Of a stretch of 63,630 nt of DNA, positions 48,037 to 57,451 are shown one piece after another. A model generated the notes under the pieces. That model was not told the DNA's origin and searched no databases. It saw only the letters and a list, made by a program, of their open reading frames with translations. How positions within the stretch are numbered: position 1 is the first letter of the stretch; the number at the start of each line of letters is the position of its first letter. A program made the position numbers and the translations under genes. The DNA is taken from positions 1 to 63,630 of the IMG/VR virus record IMGVR_UViG_3300022074_000034. One strand, 5' to 3'. Origin of the DNA: a virus.

Positions 48037-49482
48037 TTAGGAAGCTACACATTGAATATCCAACGAAGTATCAAATCTACGTAAGCAGATACCCGCTGTC
48101 TTCAACATGTGTACACTTGCACCATCAACATCTGATGCTCTAGTATCTGTAGCTGCAAATCCTCTTGGAACTACAGAACCAGCAACACACCAACGCATCA
48201 TCTCACGACCTTTCTTAGAGATCATTGAAAGATTAGCTTGTCCGTCGTAGTTAGACTGGTCAACAAATACCATACGGTAAGACTCTAATGAGTAACCAGT
48301 GACTGGGTGCTTTTGACGAGCTTGTGCAACTGGACCATGATCAAATAATGGAATTTTAACCACATTGATTACGTGTCCGTCCACGTGCTCATAAGTAGTG
48401 AAGTAACCAGTTAAACCTAAGTTACGTCCGCTACCTGTAATAAATCTATTTTCGCCACCTACCTTGAAGGAGTTACCTGCAAAGTGTGACTTAAGAGCTT
48501 CATCAAACTCTCTTGCTCCACCAGTACCAGTAAATAATGTTACTTGCTTCTGGTTAGCGTCTGTCATTTGGTAGAACAAATCACCAATAATATTCTTTAA
48601 CTTAGACTCAGTCATAGTTGAATAAGTATCAGTGTTTACAATTTGCTCAAATAAACCTGGACCTACGATTACAGGCTGTCCATTCTCATCTTTCATGAAT
48701 GTATTACCGTTTGCATCATAAGTTTTTTGTCCGTACCAGTAGTACATCTCACACTCTTCTTTAAAGTCAAGCATGTGGTTGTACTCTTCATAATCCATCC
48801 AAAGGTTAGTAGAACCACCACCTTTAGTTGGTAAAGAAAACTCAGCTACAAAATCTTTAGCATGTCCTGACATGTGATAAGATTTACGTACTGTAGTAAT
48901 TTTGTTACGAACTTTACCTGGTGCTTGCCAGTTAGAAGCGTTACCTCTTGAGAAGTCAACACCTACTGGTGCATATAATTGCGCCCAAAGATCACCTGCA
49001 GTAAATCCTGAAGATAGTACTGTAGCTGCTGCTGGGTTTACTAATTGTAAAGTGTATTCAAAGTTAGAACTTCCTGCATAAGGAGTTGGTTCTTTCATAA
49101 TACGAGCTAGTTCACCTTTATTGTTTACTAATACGTATGGGAATACAAATCGTTTGTCAGGAAAAACCAATGTAAATGTTGATCCTCCCTGTCCTAAGTT
49201 GCTTCCTGCATTTGTCACAGCCACTGGACGAGTTCTCAATTTATGAGTAGCTACACGATATTCGTATTCTAGACGGTCAATTGATTGAACATTACCAGCT
49301 CCTTCTGTTAAGAAAGATAGTGGGAATCGTTTATCATCTTTACCCGCTAGGTGCGTAATAATCGGAGATAGTTCAGTTGGCTTAGACAATAATGCATTTG
49401 CTAGACTGTTCATGTCTGTCATTTGCGAATCATTATAAAACGTCTTTTGTACGCTAATGTTCGTTCCTTGTAATTGTGGCAT
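48037..49482 (-). CDS. Major capsid protein, crAss-like HK97-fold candidate, 481 aa
   Basis: The N-terminus (MPQLQGTNISVQKTFYND, LSKPTELSPIITHLAGKDDK) and the body (GFYTFEHV-like region GYFTTYEHVDGHVI, PVTGYSLESYRMVFVDQS, ISKKGREMMRWCVAGS) agree with major capsid proteins of crAss-like phages as I remember them. Length and position after an acidic scaffold-like gene and portal support this. There is no cleavable prodomain that I can define. The gene is preceded by AGATAATT and followed by a GC-rich hairpin. I expect it to be the most abundant late product. Confidence 0.85.
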   Translation of the reverse strand: MPQLQGTNISVQKTFYNDSQMTDMNSLANALLSKPTELSPIITHLAGKDDKRFPLSFLTEGAGNVQSIDRLEYEYRVATHKLRTRPVAVTNAGSNLGQGGSTFTLVFPDKRFVFPYVLVNNKGELARIMKEPTPYAGSSNFEYTLQLVNPAAATVLSSGFTAGDLWAQLYAPVGVDFSRGNASNWQAPGKVRNKITTVRKSYHMSGHAKDFVAEFSLPTKGGGSTNLWMDYEEYNHMLDFKEECEMYYWYGQKTYDANGNTFMKDENGQPVIVGPGLFEQIVNTDTYSTMTESKLKNIIGDLFYQMTDANQKQVTLFTGTGGAREFDEALKSHFAGNSFKVGGENRFITGSGRNLGLTGYFTTYEHVDGHVINVVKIPLFDHGPVAQARQKHPVTGYSLESYRMVFVDQSNYDGQANLSMISKKGREMMRWCVAGSVVPRGFAATDTRASDVDGASVHMLKTAGICLRRFDTSLDIQCVAS

Positions 49483-49529
49483 AATTATCTAATTTTTTAT
49501 AAAGTTAAGTTGCATTTTAAAATTGCCAT

Positions 49530-50657
49530 TTATATGTTAAGATCCAAATCATCTAAGTCTACTTGCTTACTCTTACGTCTTTGACGTCCTCGTGCGCTTT
49601 TAACTCTTTCCTCATTTCTGGATATTCTATCTCGTAATGACTTAGCATTTGATGTTCTAGCTTTTGTTTCTACCAATTTTGATAAATCAAAACCTTTGAA
49701 CATTAAATAATCAATAGCGAGTTTAGTATCCATCTCTGCTTCAGAGTGATCTAAATCCCTTTGTGTGCGACCATCTCTAGTCACAGGATTTGAGATATAG
49801 TCAAAAAACTTTGACTTCTCTCTCTTCGGAATAGATATACCTGCAAAATCATCAGTACTATCGATGGCTTCATACACACCATTCCAAAACTCTTCTTGCT
49901 GTTCTTCCTGCTGAGCTCTTTGTTGTTTCTGCTGTTCAACCAGTTGACTTCTGGATTGTTCTTGCATCTTACCTAGAGCTGATCTAGCAGCTTCAGCTTT
50001 CTGGTATAATTTACCAGTATCTTCGTAATCAGTCAGCAGCTCTTTTATAAAATCCTGATCGTGTCCTTTTGTTGCAAAGTAATCAGATAAAATAGCTTTT
50101 TGACTTCTTGTATCTTCTTCATCAAAACTTACCTGGTTGTAGTCTAACTGTGGATCATACGCTTGCATAAAATCTCTAGACTCACCACCATTAAGAACGT
50201 ATTCTAGATGTCTTTGTACTAATGGGAAGTTCTCAAACAAATTGTTTAATTGATCTTCCGCTATCTGTTGTCCAACATCTTGTGTCATTGCTAAGAGACC
50301 TTCTTCAGTATCATCATACTCATCCTCGGTATCAAAGCCTAACTTATCTAGTATTGAAGCAACTACTGTAGATGAAGTAGACTTTTCGTCATCTTCTTCG
50401 TCATCATCTTCATACTCTTCGTCTTCCTCGTAGTCCTCATCTTCCTCGTCTTCATATTCCTCTTCCTCTTCTTCAACTTCTTCTACGCTTTCAGACTCTT
50501 CTAACTCTTCTGCATCCGCGTCAAGCTCTTCAGCTTCTGCGCTCGGTGCGTCTATTGCAAGATCTTCTGCTACCTCTGAGCTTTCTGATCCGCCACCTAT
50601 CACATCGTCAAATGAAATGTCATCTAAACCGATGCCTTCTTCTCCTGGTTCTATCAT
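49530..50657 (-). CDS. Acidic scaffold-like protein, 375 aa
   Basis: Residues about 30-95 are almost pure Glu/Asp/Tyr (a run of acidic residues such as EEVEEEEEEYEDEEDEDYEE). The rest is helical and Gln/Glu-rich with coiled-coil character and a very basic end (SARGRQRRKSKQVD). A highly acidic helical protein immediately upstream of the MCP gene is the usual position for an assembly scaffold, with the basic C-terminus binding capsid protein. The homologue in crAss-like genomes occupies the same place. It is transcribed from its own host-type promoter. Confidence 0.75.
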   Translation of the reverse strand: MIEPGEEGIGLDDISFDDVIGGGSESSEVAEDLAIDAPSAEAEELDADAEELEESESVEEVEEEEEEYEDEEDEDYEEDEEYEDDDEEDDEKSTSSTVVASILDKLGFDTEDEYDDTEEGLLAMTQDVGQQIAEDQLNNLFENFPLVQRHLEYVLNGGESRDFMQAYDPQLDYNQVSFDEEDTRSQKAILSDYFATKGHDQDFIKELLTDYEDTGKLYQKAEAARSALGKMQEQSRSQLVEQQKQQRAQQEEQQEEFWNGVYEAIDSTDDFAGISIPKREKSKFFDYISNPVTRDGRTQRDLDHSEAEMDTKLAIDYLMFKGFDLSKLVETKARTSNAKSLRDRISRNEERVKSARGRQRRKSKQVDLDDLDLNI

Positions 50658-50678
50658 AATCTATATATTAATTTTTTA

Positions 50679-50717
50679 CAAAAATAGTTAAATATGTTTG
50701 TATTGGGACAAACATAT
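50679..50717 (-). promoter_or_regulatory. Host-type promoter with inverted-repeat operator before scaffold gene
   Basis: On the minus strand TTTG-N22-TATTTTTG matches the Bacteroidota promoter pattern. The -33 TTTG sits inside a perfect inverted repeat, ATGTTTGT/ACAAACAT (10-bp stem including flanks, 50692-50717, 6-nt loop). The repeat could be an operator or an attenuator-type hairpin. Start would be about 15-20 nt before the scaffold ATG at 50657. Confidence 0.6.
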
Positions 50718-50749
50718 ATGTTTTTGGATATGTCTTTATTATATATCAC

Positions 50750-51469
50750 TTATGTCCTTTTTCTACCGCGTCTTAGTGCTTCTTTAGCCCTGGTAAATAT
50801 GCTTGATACTTGTGTTTTACCCATTACTTTGGCTCTTTGCTCGCCTACAGTAAGGATTTGTATCTTTCTAGCAAATGGTTTATTAACTTTTTTAACCTTA
50901 GCTACTGTAGCTCTAGCATCAGCTGGAGTAGCAAATTTAATACCTACAGTATCTTTTGGATTTTCATCTGTGTATAATCTTCTACCACTGCCTTTTGGCT
51001 TTTTACCTGTACCTGTTACTGGGTCTTTACCATGCTTAGATCTATAACCACCCTTTTTGTAAGCTGGTGTTTCTATAACTGTACCACGCTTTGGTCCTGT
51101 AGGTAAATCTTTAATACCTGGTGGTACATTCTCATACGATTGTACTAGGTGTCCTTGCTCATCTACCTTAGAAATATTGATAGGCACTCTCATGCCTTCA
51201 GTATTGAATGATGTATTAGCTGGTACGTCTGGAAAAACCATGCTAGCATCTGTGTTACCCATAGCTTGCTGCTCACGTAAACCTACTTGTTGTTCTTGTG
51301 GAGTTTGCGCAACTAGCATATTCTGTTGCTTAGCCTGTGCTTCTGCTTGTAACATCTCTGGTACATTAGCACCTTGGTTAGCCATTTGATACAAGTCTAG
51401 TATACTACCTTCAAATCCAGTAGACCTAGCCGTGTCCAATATTTCTCTACGCAGTTGATTATTCAGCAT
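50750..51469 (-). CDS. Portal-adjacent basic protein, 239 aa
   Basis: A helical Gln/Ala-rich N-terminus (to about 75) is followed by a linker and a Lys/Gly/Arg-rich basic region (about 140-239; YKKGGYRSKHGKD, KKPKGSGRR, RRGRKRT end). The start overlaps the portal stop by 11 bp. Its KKGG motif resembles those in the cargo and basic repeat proteins. It may be a packaged or portal-associated protein. No enzymatic motif is seen. Confidence 0.7.
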   Translation of the reverse strand: MLNNQLRREILDTARSTGFEGSILDLYQMANQGANVPEMLQAEAQAKQQNMLVAQTPQEQQVGLREQQAMGNTDASMVFPDVPANTSFNTEGMRVPINISKVDEQGHLVQSYENVPPGIKDLPTGPKRGTVIETPAYKKGGYRSKHGKDPVTGTGKKPKGSGRRLYTDENPKDTVGIKFATPADARATVAKVKKVNKPFARKIQILTVGEQRAKVMGKTQVSSIFTRAKEALRRGRKRT

Positions 51470-53714
51470 TGCCCTCTCTTGCTATCTGATTTTTCTCGTT
51501 GTCATTGTTTGTTTTAGCACCAAGTTCTCTTTCTCTAATATCTAACTCGCGCTGTTTATTTTCAAAGTCTTGCATTAACTTCTGCATATTAAAACTGTCT
51601 AGCTCTGGATTCTTTCTAGCCTCTGCATTTATCAACGCTACTTCAATGTCTAACTGTCTATCCTTCTCTTTATCAATAGAAGCTCTTTCCATTTCTTGCT
51701 GTTGCATTTGCATCTGCTGTTGAGCTTGTTGTTGCTGTGCTTGTTGTTGTGCTTGCTCTAATTCTTCTGCAGCCTTCTCTGCTGCTTTAAGTTTACCTTT
51801 TATCTGACTAAAGTTTTCTGATTCAAACATCTCAGCAACCATAGATGCCTTAGTACCATTCTGTATCATAGCTTGTGCCAAGCCTTTGATCTGATCTAAT
51901 CGTTGTTGATCTTTACCAGCATCAGATACAAAGATACCATAGTTAGATTCCATGTGTTGCAGTGTATCAAGATCTAAAAAGTCCATAGTGCCATCAGGCA
52001 TTACAAACATACCCTGCTTACCAGTAAGCCATGCTTCTTTAGAATAGTCAAGTAGTGCTTGTAAGTCTCTTTGTTCTAGCCTAGCAAACTTACGGAATAA
52101 ATCTTCTGTAATGTGCGACGATTGTAGAATAGCTTGTTGTGAACTAGCCTTACCTTCATATGCACCAATTGTACCTTGTCTTTGCCTAGACACACCAGAT
52201 ATTTTTTCCCATTCATTTAGTATAGATTCTAATAGTGTGATGTATTGTGATATAGTCTTTATTGACATATCTAATACTGATTGATGCTGTGGATTAAGCT
52301 GTATACCTTCTTTGTTATAGTCTACCCATGCAATACCTGTACCTTCTACATAGTACATAAACTTGTCCATATCCCACTTCTTAGGTATCATATTAATGTC
52401 AAACTGTGAAATAATGTCTTTACTTCTAGCTATTGCTAACTCCATTCTATATTTAAATATATTGTAGTTCAACTGATAAGGTATACCAAGTGATACTAGT
52501 GATATGTTGTCAGCATTTATATCAGAGTATTTTCTACCATTAATAGGCAACTTACATGTTGATGCATTGTCAATAGATATTCTTTGGTTAGCTACAGGAT
52601 TAATATTTATATAGAATCTACCATCAATACGTGTGCCTTCCCATACTTCGTTTACCCATAGATAGGTTACCTTAGCACCCATATCTTTCATCTCCTTAGG
52701 CAGTCTAAAGGTTTCATCAACCTCCATCTCTTCCATAGACCCAGTCTCTGGGTCCATGTATTCTAAAAAGCCTATTCTTTTTCTTGACTTCCAATATACA
52801 GTAACTACTTCTAATAATCTATTTCTGTACGTATTTGGATCAGAACCAGCTCTTGCTCGTCTGTATAGTAAGTATGACTCAGGATCTGATTGTCTTGGCT
52901 CTTCTAGCTCTAATACTTGTTCTTCTGTTAATGATTCGTAGAATGAATCAATAACTGATGATGCATGTACATACTTTCTAACTAATGCCCAGTCACCATC
53001 TTCTACAAACTCTATATCTGGATCTTTATCGTAATCAATGTCAATAGGATTAAGAACTTCATAGAAAGGTTCTTTATTTCTTACACCTCTATGTGTGTAT
53101 ACCTCACCAGATACTAGGAAGTGAAACCATGCCTTTTGTAATTTATCATACACCTCTTGTGACTGCATAATATATGTTATAGCATGCTGCCCTTTAATAG
53201 CTCTGTTATCTACATAAGTATTTTCAAACTGATCAACTATATGTTTAGGCATAGGAATATCATCTGGAGATTCTATGTTCTGTAATATCTCTGGATTACT
53301 TTGTCCCAAAGCTTGTATAAATCTTTGCTGTAAGTTCTGATATATGGCTTGTTGTTTTGCGTTTTCTTTCTCACTTACTGCATCTCCATTCTGTACGGTA
53401 ACGGTGTAATTCAGAGGTCGTTTAGACTTTTCACCCAAGAGAAGATCAATAATAGGTTTGATAATAGGATAGTTACGCATTTTAGAGGGGAAATTTGTAC
53501 GGGACTTGCCGTAGGGTTGTGTAACGTAACGATAGTCATCCTCATAAATTACACCGTTGTAATAGTCATATAAGCGTTTAAGGTCATCTTTTCTTTCATT
53601 GACCCCATATTGAGATAGCTCTATGTAGGCTTCTACACAGCTTTCTCTCCACTTTTTATTTTTCTTTGATAAAGGCAGCTTTTGCTGCGGTATTTTGTCT
53701 CCCCCTAGATACAT
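51459..53714 (-). CDS. Portal protein, 751 aa
   Basis: I start at the ATG at 53714 (MYLGGDKIPQQKLPL); the frame opens three codons earlier with a TTG. Portal-like features are the size, NFPSKMRNYPIIKPIIDLLL near the N-terminus, a helical stretch around SIKTISQYITLLESILNEWEK, and a long helical C-terminus. That end is a Gln-rich barrel-type helix (EQAQQQAQQQQAQQQM) followed by a charged coiled coil. The gene lies between TerL and the basic protein as in crAss-like phages. It forms the dodecameric DNA channel at one capsid vertex. Confidence 0.85.
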   Translation of the reverse strand: MYLGGDKIPQQKLPLSKKNKKWRESCVEAYIELSQYGVNERKDDLKRLYDYYNGVIYEDDYRYVTQPYGKSRTNFPSKMRNYPIIKPIIDLLLGEKSKRPLNYTVTVQNGDAVSEKENAKQQAIYQNLQQRFIQALGQSNPEILQNIESPDDIPMPKHIVDQFENTYVDNRAIKGQHAITYIMQSQEVYDKLQKAWFHFLVSGEVYTHRGVRNKEPFYEVLNPIDIDYDKDPDIEFVEDGDWALVRKYVHASSVIDSFYESLTEEQVLELEEPRQSDPESYLLYRRARAGSDPNTYRNRLLEVVTVYWKSRKRIGFLEYMDPETGSMEEMEVDETFRLPKEMKDMGAKVTYLWVNEVWEGTRIDGRFYININPVANQRISIDNASTCKLPINGRKYSDINADNISLVSLGIPYQLNYNIFKYRMELAIARSKDIISQFDINMIPKKWDMDKFMYYVEGTGIAWVDYNKEGIQLNPQHQSVLDMSIKTISQYITLLESILNEWEKISGVSRQRQGTIGAYEGKASSQQAILQSSHITEDLFRKFARLEQRDLQALLDYSKEAWLTGKQGMFVMPDGTMDFLDLDTLQHMESNYGIFVSDAGKDQQRLDQIKGLAQAMIQNGTKASMVAEMFESENFSQIKGKLKAAEKAAEELEQAQQQAQQQQAQQQMQMQQQEMERASIDKEKDRQLDIEVALINAEARKNPELDSFNMQKLMQDFENKQRELDIRERELGAKTNNDNEKNQIAREGNAE

Positions 53715-53791
53715 ATCTTGCAAAATTAATTAAATTAATACCTTGTTCTACCCTGTATACATCTTTTATATATACTATTATAAATATAACA

Positions 53792-55786
53792 CTAGTAGTA
53801 ATTCTTATCAAACCATTCGTTTGATGAATTATCTTCTATTATCTCTTTTACTTCAGCATTGTAAAGTTCCCTAGTGTGGTACATACCTATCATTAGTGCC
53901 ATCACGCGGTCAAAGTTACCCCTATGGTTAAACTTTATAAGCTCTTGTAATAAAGCTAGATCATATATTTTATGCATGTTAAGTAAAGTCGTTCCGTCTT
54001 CTTCTACAGATCTTACTGCATTCAACCAATCTCGTATATACAACTCACCTTGTCTTTTCCTAGCCTCTGTAGTGTGCATACCATAATTACGTTTTACTTT
54101 TTTAGATCTCAGCTCTTTCTTATCTAACATCTCAAACTCTTCTTGTAATCTATGCAACTTTCTATGCTGCCTGGCGTATTGTATTACAGCACCACGATCA
54201 TTCTCAAAGCCAATCTTAGCATTAAAATAATCAGCTAGCATGAATAAATTTTTGTTATATTCGTCCTGCGTGTGTGGCCTACCTACATAGCTAGCAACAA
54301 TTAAATCATCAGGCTTTGATATATTATTTATTCTCTTTATCACATACGCAGCACCAAGAGAGCTGGAGTCTGCTGATTGGTTTTGTCCATACGGGTCATG
54401 GCACACTACATATAGGTTATGCGGAGTTTGTCCCTCCTGGTTCCTATAAGGACCTTCGTAGAGAACAATGGCTCCTACCAGATTATCTTCTTTACGATGT
54501 GGAAATCGAAGGATGGGCCTAGCATCACCATCAGGTTCAAACTTTATCTTGTTATCTTTACTATAATACAATCTACCAGCTGTACCTATAGCATGTAGCT
54601 TGTTAGCTTTTACTTTATTGTATTGTTCTTGTAGTGATGATATGTCAAATAAATTTGATGATACTTGTAATGTAGCTTCACTAGGGCATAGTGGGTGTTC
54701 AGCTATATACTGATCGTATGCTTTTGGGTCATTAGTGCCTTTCTTTTTATTTCTATTACCTTGCTCAAAATCTGTGGCCTCTTCTATCATAGAGTTACCA
54801 TCATCATCAATAAATCCCTCTAAGTTCTCAAAGATGGGTACAAAGTATCCACACTCCGTACCCATAGCCCCATCATCCCATTCGTTTTTAAAAGATAAAC
54901 AGTCATATGACTCTGGATTGTAGAATAGTTCTTCCATACCTGCAAAGTCTACACCCTGTGTACCACCTGTACCAAAAGCAATCATAGTACCTAGTGTCTT
55001 ACTACCCTGACGCATAGTTGGCATAGCTACTTCCCAAGCTTTTAGTAGTCCTGGGAATGATCCTGCCTCTTCAAAAAATATAAGTTCACCTGCTTTACCA
55101 CGGACTTTATCTGGGTCATCTTTCAATGACACGCCTATGATCTGTGACTTCATACCCATCTCTACAAGTGCACCATTTACATTCTTTTTGTACCCAGATT
55201 GCTTGTGCATCTCTCTATCTCGCAGTCTTGGCTGTGTCCATGCTGTATTATCGTCTACAAATGACATAATATCCCAAGCTTTGGACAGTAAACCATCCCC
55301 AATTAGGTATTCTTTCTGTCCTGCAAAGACATAGTTCTTACTATTACGCACATGAAAGTAGTTACGTACAAGCATAGCAGCAGCTTTGTAAGAAAATCCT
55401 TTACGACGCGCTTTTAACACTGTCATATGCTTGTTTTCTTTCCTACATCTGTCTACTGCAGTAAAATATTTCCAATCTCCGTCGTAAAATGCTGGGAATG
55501 TACGCTCTCTTCGCGCTATAATTGTACCATCTGGTAGTTCTTCATCAACAGATCTGTCGATAGGGCAATAATTTAGATAGAAATAGTGATTGCCTGTAAT
55601 AGTTATACCATTGTGTGTATATCCATACAGACATCGCTGTCTTTCTTCGTCCCAATATTCAAAGTAAGGCTTAGTGCCAGGTAATGCATCTGTGTAATAA
55701 CCGTTCTTTAGGTACCTACTAGCTGCTGGAGCTAGTCCTGTGGTTCCTTTGAAAACTTTACTTTTATGTTCTGTAACTCCTGACAT
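53792..55786 (-). CDS. terL: Terminase large subunit (TerL), 664 aa
   Basis: Motifs in order: Walker A-like KARRKGFSYK (125-134), Walker B LIFFEEAG (235-242), then a C-terminal RNase H-fold nuclease with VVCHDPYG (first Asp), GFENDRGAV (second) and NFDRVMALMIGM (third). TerL packages DNA into the prohead through the portal and cuts the concatemer. The start overlaps the upstream 92-aa gene by 55 bp. A crAss-like arrangement (IHF, small genes, TerL, portal) surrounds it. Confidence 0.93.
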   Translation of the reverse strand: MSGVTEHKSKVFKGTTGLAPAASRYLKNGYYTDALPGTKPYFEYWDEERQRCLYGYTHNGITITGNHYFYLNYCPIDRSVDEELPDGTIIARRERTFPAFYDGDWKYFTAVDRCRKENKHMTVLKARRKGFSYKAAAMLVRNYFHVRNSKNYVFAGQKEYLIGDGLLSKAWDIMSFVDDNTAWTQPRLRDREMHKQSGYKKNVNGALVEMGMKSQIIGVSLKDDPDKVRGKAGELIFFEEAGSFPGLLKAWEVAMPTMRQGSKTLGTMIAFGTGGTQGVDFAGMEELFYNPESYDCLSFKNEWDDGAMGTECGYFVPIFENLEGFIDDDGNSMIEEATDFEQGNRNKKKGTNDPKAYDQYIAEHPLCPSEATLQVSSNLFDISSLQEQYNKVKANKLHAIGTAGRLYYSKDNKIKFEPDGDARPILRFPHRKEDNLVGAIVLYEGPYRNQEGQTPHNLYVVCHDPYGQNQSADSSSLGAAYVIKRINNISKPDDLIVASYVGRPHTQDEYNKNLFMLADYFNAKIGFENDRGAVIQYARQHRKLHRLQEEFEMLDKKELRSKKVKRNYGMHTTEARKRQGELYIRDWLNAVRSVEEDGTTLLNMHKIYDLALLQELIKFNHRGNFDRVMALMIGMYHTRELYNAEVKEIIEDNSSNEWFDKNYY

Positions 55787-56010
55787 TTTTCGTATTCTTC
55801 TATGCTTATAAAATGATCTATTAGTAAATCTAGTGTAGCTTCATCTCTACCATCGCCTTGTACTGGATCAAATGGTAAATAAAACTCATTAACACTACCA
55901 GTTAAATCAGCTTCTTCAAATATATCATCAAGAGTTATTCTTTTTGTGACGAACTTATACGCATTGTCCATTGCTGCGTTATAATCTTCTATGTCATCTA
56001 AAAAATCCAT
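55732..56010 (-). CDS. Small acidic protein preceding TerL, 92 aa
   Basis: It is acidic and helical (MDFLDDIEDYNAAMDNAYKF ... HFISIEEYEKCQELQ) with no motif I know. It overlaps TerL by 55 bp, a conspicuously long overlap for this genome. Together with the 167-aa protein upstream it is positioned where a small terminase subunit or terminase accessory protein would be. Family not recognised. Confidence 0.7.
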   Translation of the reverse strand: MDFLDDIEDYNAAMDNAYKFVTKRITLDDIFEEADLTGSVNEFYLPFDPVQGDGRDEATLDLLIDHFISIEEYEKCQELQNIKVKFSKEPQD

Positions 56011-56019
56011 CTCTCAAAT

Positions 56020-56523
56020 CTACGAACTATATTTGTTAACTACAACCCCACCTCGTGTATTTGTATTTATTTGTTCTTGCTTGGCTACTTGCTCTTCTAG
56101 TTTTGATAATCCATCAACTACATCACCCATCTTAGATAAGTTAGCAACTAAGTCTTTTGCATGGAATATAGGTCTACCATTATCATCCATAAGCGTAAGA
56201 TCTACAGTTTCAAAATACTTCTGTAGTTTTATAACAGATGATCTAGCTGCATTTAGCAATTTTACTGCTGATGTTTCTTTGAGCTTTCTATATGTGCTAC
56301 AAGCTGATTGTACTTTTGTAGATACTTTGTGATCTTTACCATATACTCCTAATGTAACTTCATCATGCCTAGCTTCTAAGTCATATACTGCATATGGTGA
56401 TCTGTGATCGCACATAAAGTAAACATATGCAAGCTCTTTAGCGTTTAAGTCCTTAAACTCCAAAATACTTTTAGCATATGGAGAAGGCACTGCTACATTA
56501 TCAACTATCTCTAGTAATTCCAT
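56020..56523 (-). CDS. Small-terminase candidate, 167 aa
   Basis: The sequence has a conserved-looking N-terminal part (ELAYVYFMCDHRSPYAVYDL, about residues 31-50), a helical middle (KVSTKVQSACSTYRKLKETS) and a coiled-coil end (KLEEQVAKQEQIN). It lies two genes before TerL and right after the IHF gene, consistent with a DNA-recognition subunit of the terminase. No helix-turn-helix is evident by eye. Assignment is inference from position. Confidence 0.65.
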   Translation of the reverse strand: MELLEIVDNVAVPSPYAKSILEFKDLNAKELAYVYFMCDHRSPYAVYDLEARHDEVTLGVYGKDHKVSTKVQSACSTYRKLKETSAVKLLNAARSSVIKLQKYFETVDLTLMDDNGRPIFHAKDLVANLSKMGDVVDGLSKLEEQVAKQEQINTNTRGGVVVNKYSS

Positions 56524-56716
56524 TTATTATATCTCTTCTTTCTTTCTTTGAGTAGAATCTACCAAAGTATGGCAGTCTTACACTATCAAACTTACCGTTT
56601 GACATAATCTTTGTCACATACTTAAACTGACTGTTTACAATCTTCTCTACTTTTTCCAAAGGTAAGTTATACTTTGTTGCCAGAGTTTGTATTATCTCCT
56701 TTTTTGACTTCGCCAT
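56501..56716 (-). CDS. IHF/HU-family DNA-bending protein, 71 aa
   Basis: MAKSKKEIIQTLATKYNLPL followed by KVEKIVNSQFKYVTKIMSNG and VRLPYFGRFYSKKER is the N-terminal helix-turn-helix and beta part of an HU/IHF monomer; the DNA-binding arms appear short. IHF-like genes are a hallmark of crAss-like phages. The ATG lies 50 bp inside the end of the Zn-ribbon gene, the overlap being in another frame. It probably bends DNA for packaging or transcription. A second weak HU-like candidate is the 154-aa protein at 27183-27647. Confidence 0.82.
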   Translation of the reverse strand: MAKSKKEIIQTLATKYNLPLEKVEKIVNSQFKYVTKIMSNGKFDSVRLPYFGRFYSKKERRDIINGITRDS

Positions 56717-56966
56717 TGTCTTGTGCCTTCCATTTGTTTATAGGACATGTGGTTGTTTTCCACTTTGCTTTGTGTTCTATCAAACACCCACACTTACCAC
56801 ATCTCATTTTATCTCTTATTATATACTCACAACTATTACAGTCAGATAATCTAGCTGTATAGTCTTCAGAACTTACGTTTGGAGCCCCTTCAGAAATATA
56901 TTTAGTAAGATCTTTACTAAAACTCTTAGTCATTTGCCAAATACTAGGCAGTTTGTTTTCACTCAT
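56667..56966 (-). CDS. Zn-ribbon protein, 99 aa
   Basis: Six cysteines are spaced C43xxC46 ... C57xxC60xC62 ... C75 (SDCNSCEY, RCGKCGC, TTCPINKW), typical of a small zinc ribbon as found in phage replication or packaging regions. The N-terminal part (SIWQMTKSFSKDLTKYISEG) is helical. It overlaps the next gene by 50 bp and the upstream regulator by 8 bp (ATGAGTGA). A nucleic-acid-binding or protein-bridging role is likely; the partner is unknown. Confidence 0.78.
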   Translation of the reverse strand: MSENKLPSIWQMTKSFSKDLTKYISEGAPNVSSEDYTARLSDCNSCEYIIRDKMRCGKCGCLIEHKAKWKTTTCPINKWKAQDNGEVKKGDNTNSGNKV

Positions 56967-57291
56967 TCCAATTAATATTTACTTCTACCTTTTTAGTGTT
57001 CAAGTCTAATAATCTATTTAACATATAGTTTTTGCCGTCTTTACGTATAGCTCTTTTATCCTTCATCTTCTTTACGTAGTTGTTTAGTGTGTTAAAGTCT
57101 ACTAATCCTAAAGACTTTGCAGCTGCCTTCTTAACTTTAGCAGAGCATATATTAGGATCTTCAAGTATATTAGCAGAATCTACAAGTGTTGCTAAAACTC
57201 GTACTTCTGTAGTAGTAAGATTAAACACACCGTTCCAAAATTGTAAATATTTTAGTGTAGAGTTTACGTTAATCGTTATCTTTTGTTCCAT
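56959..57291 (-). CDS. Small winged-helix-like protein, 110 aa
   Basis: I choose MEQKITINV (57291) with AAGAACAAGAGA upstream; the frame extends to 57324 but that would overlap the preceding gene more. Residues about 50-90 (KVKKAAAKSLGLVDFNTLNN, YVKKMKDKRAIRK) look like a winged helix with a C-terminal strand, so DNA binding is plausible. It overlaps the preceding gene by about 23 bp. It could be a regulator of late genes; nothing more specific is visible. Confidence 0.62.
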   Translation of the reverse strand: MEQKITINVNSTLKYLQFWNGVFNLTTTEVRVLATLVDSANILEDPNICSAKVKKAAAKSLGLVDFNTLNNYVKKMKDKRAIRKDGKNYMLNRLLDLNTKKVEVNINWNE

Positions 57292-57451
57292 TCTCTTGTT
57301 CTTTTTCCTGTAGATAGGCAGCAAGGATGGCTTCGTACTGCTCTATCTTTAGTTTTTGGTTTTCTAGTAATTCATATACAGCATACTCTACTTTTAGAGG
57401 TTGACCATCTATGTATATTCTCCTTTTATTTTTCTTCTTTTCCGCTTTCAT
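57269..57451 (-). CDS. Small charged coiled-coil protein, 60 aa
   Basis: A very basic N-terminus (MKAEKKKNKRRIYIDGQPLK) precedes a helical Glu/Gln-rich segment (ENQKLKIEQYEAILAAYLQE). It overlaps the preceding gene by 26 bp and the next by about 23 bp. Overlaps of this length recur through three consecutive small genes, so they look real rather than misplaced starts. Function unknown. Confidence 0.6.
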   Translation of the reverse strand: MKAEKKKNKRRIYIDGQPLKVEYAVYELLENQKLKIEQYEAILAAYLQEKEQENGTKDND

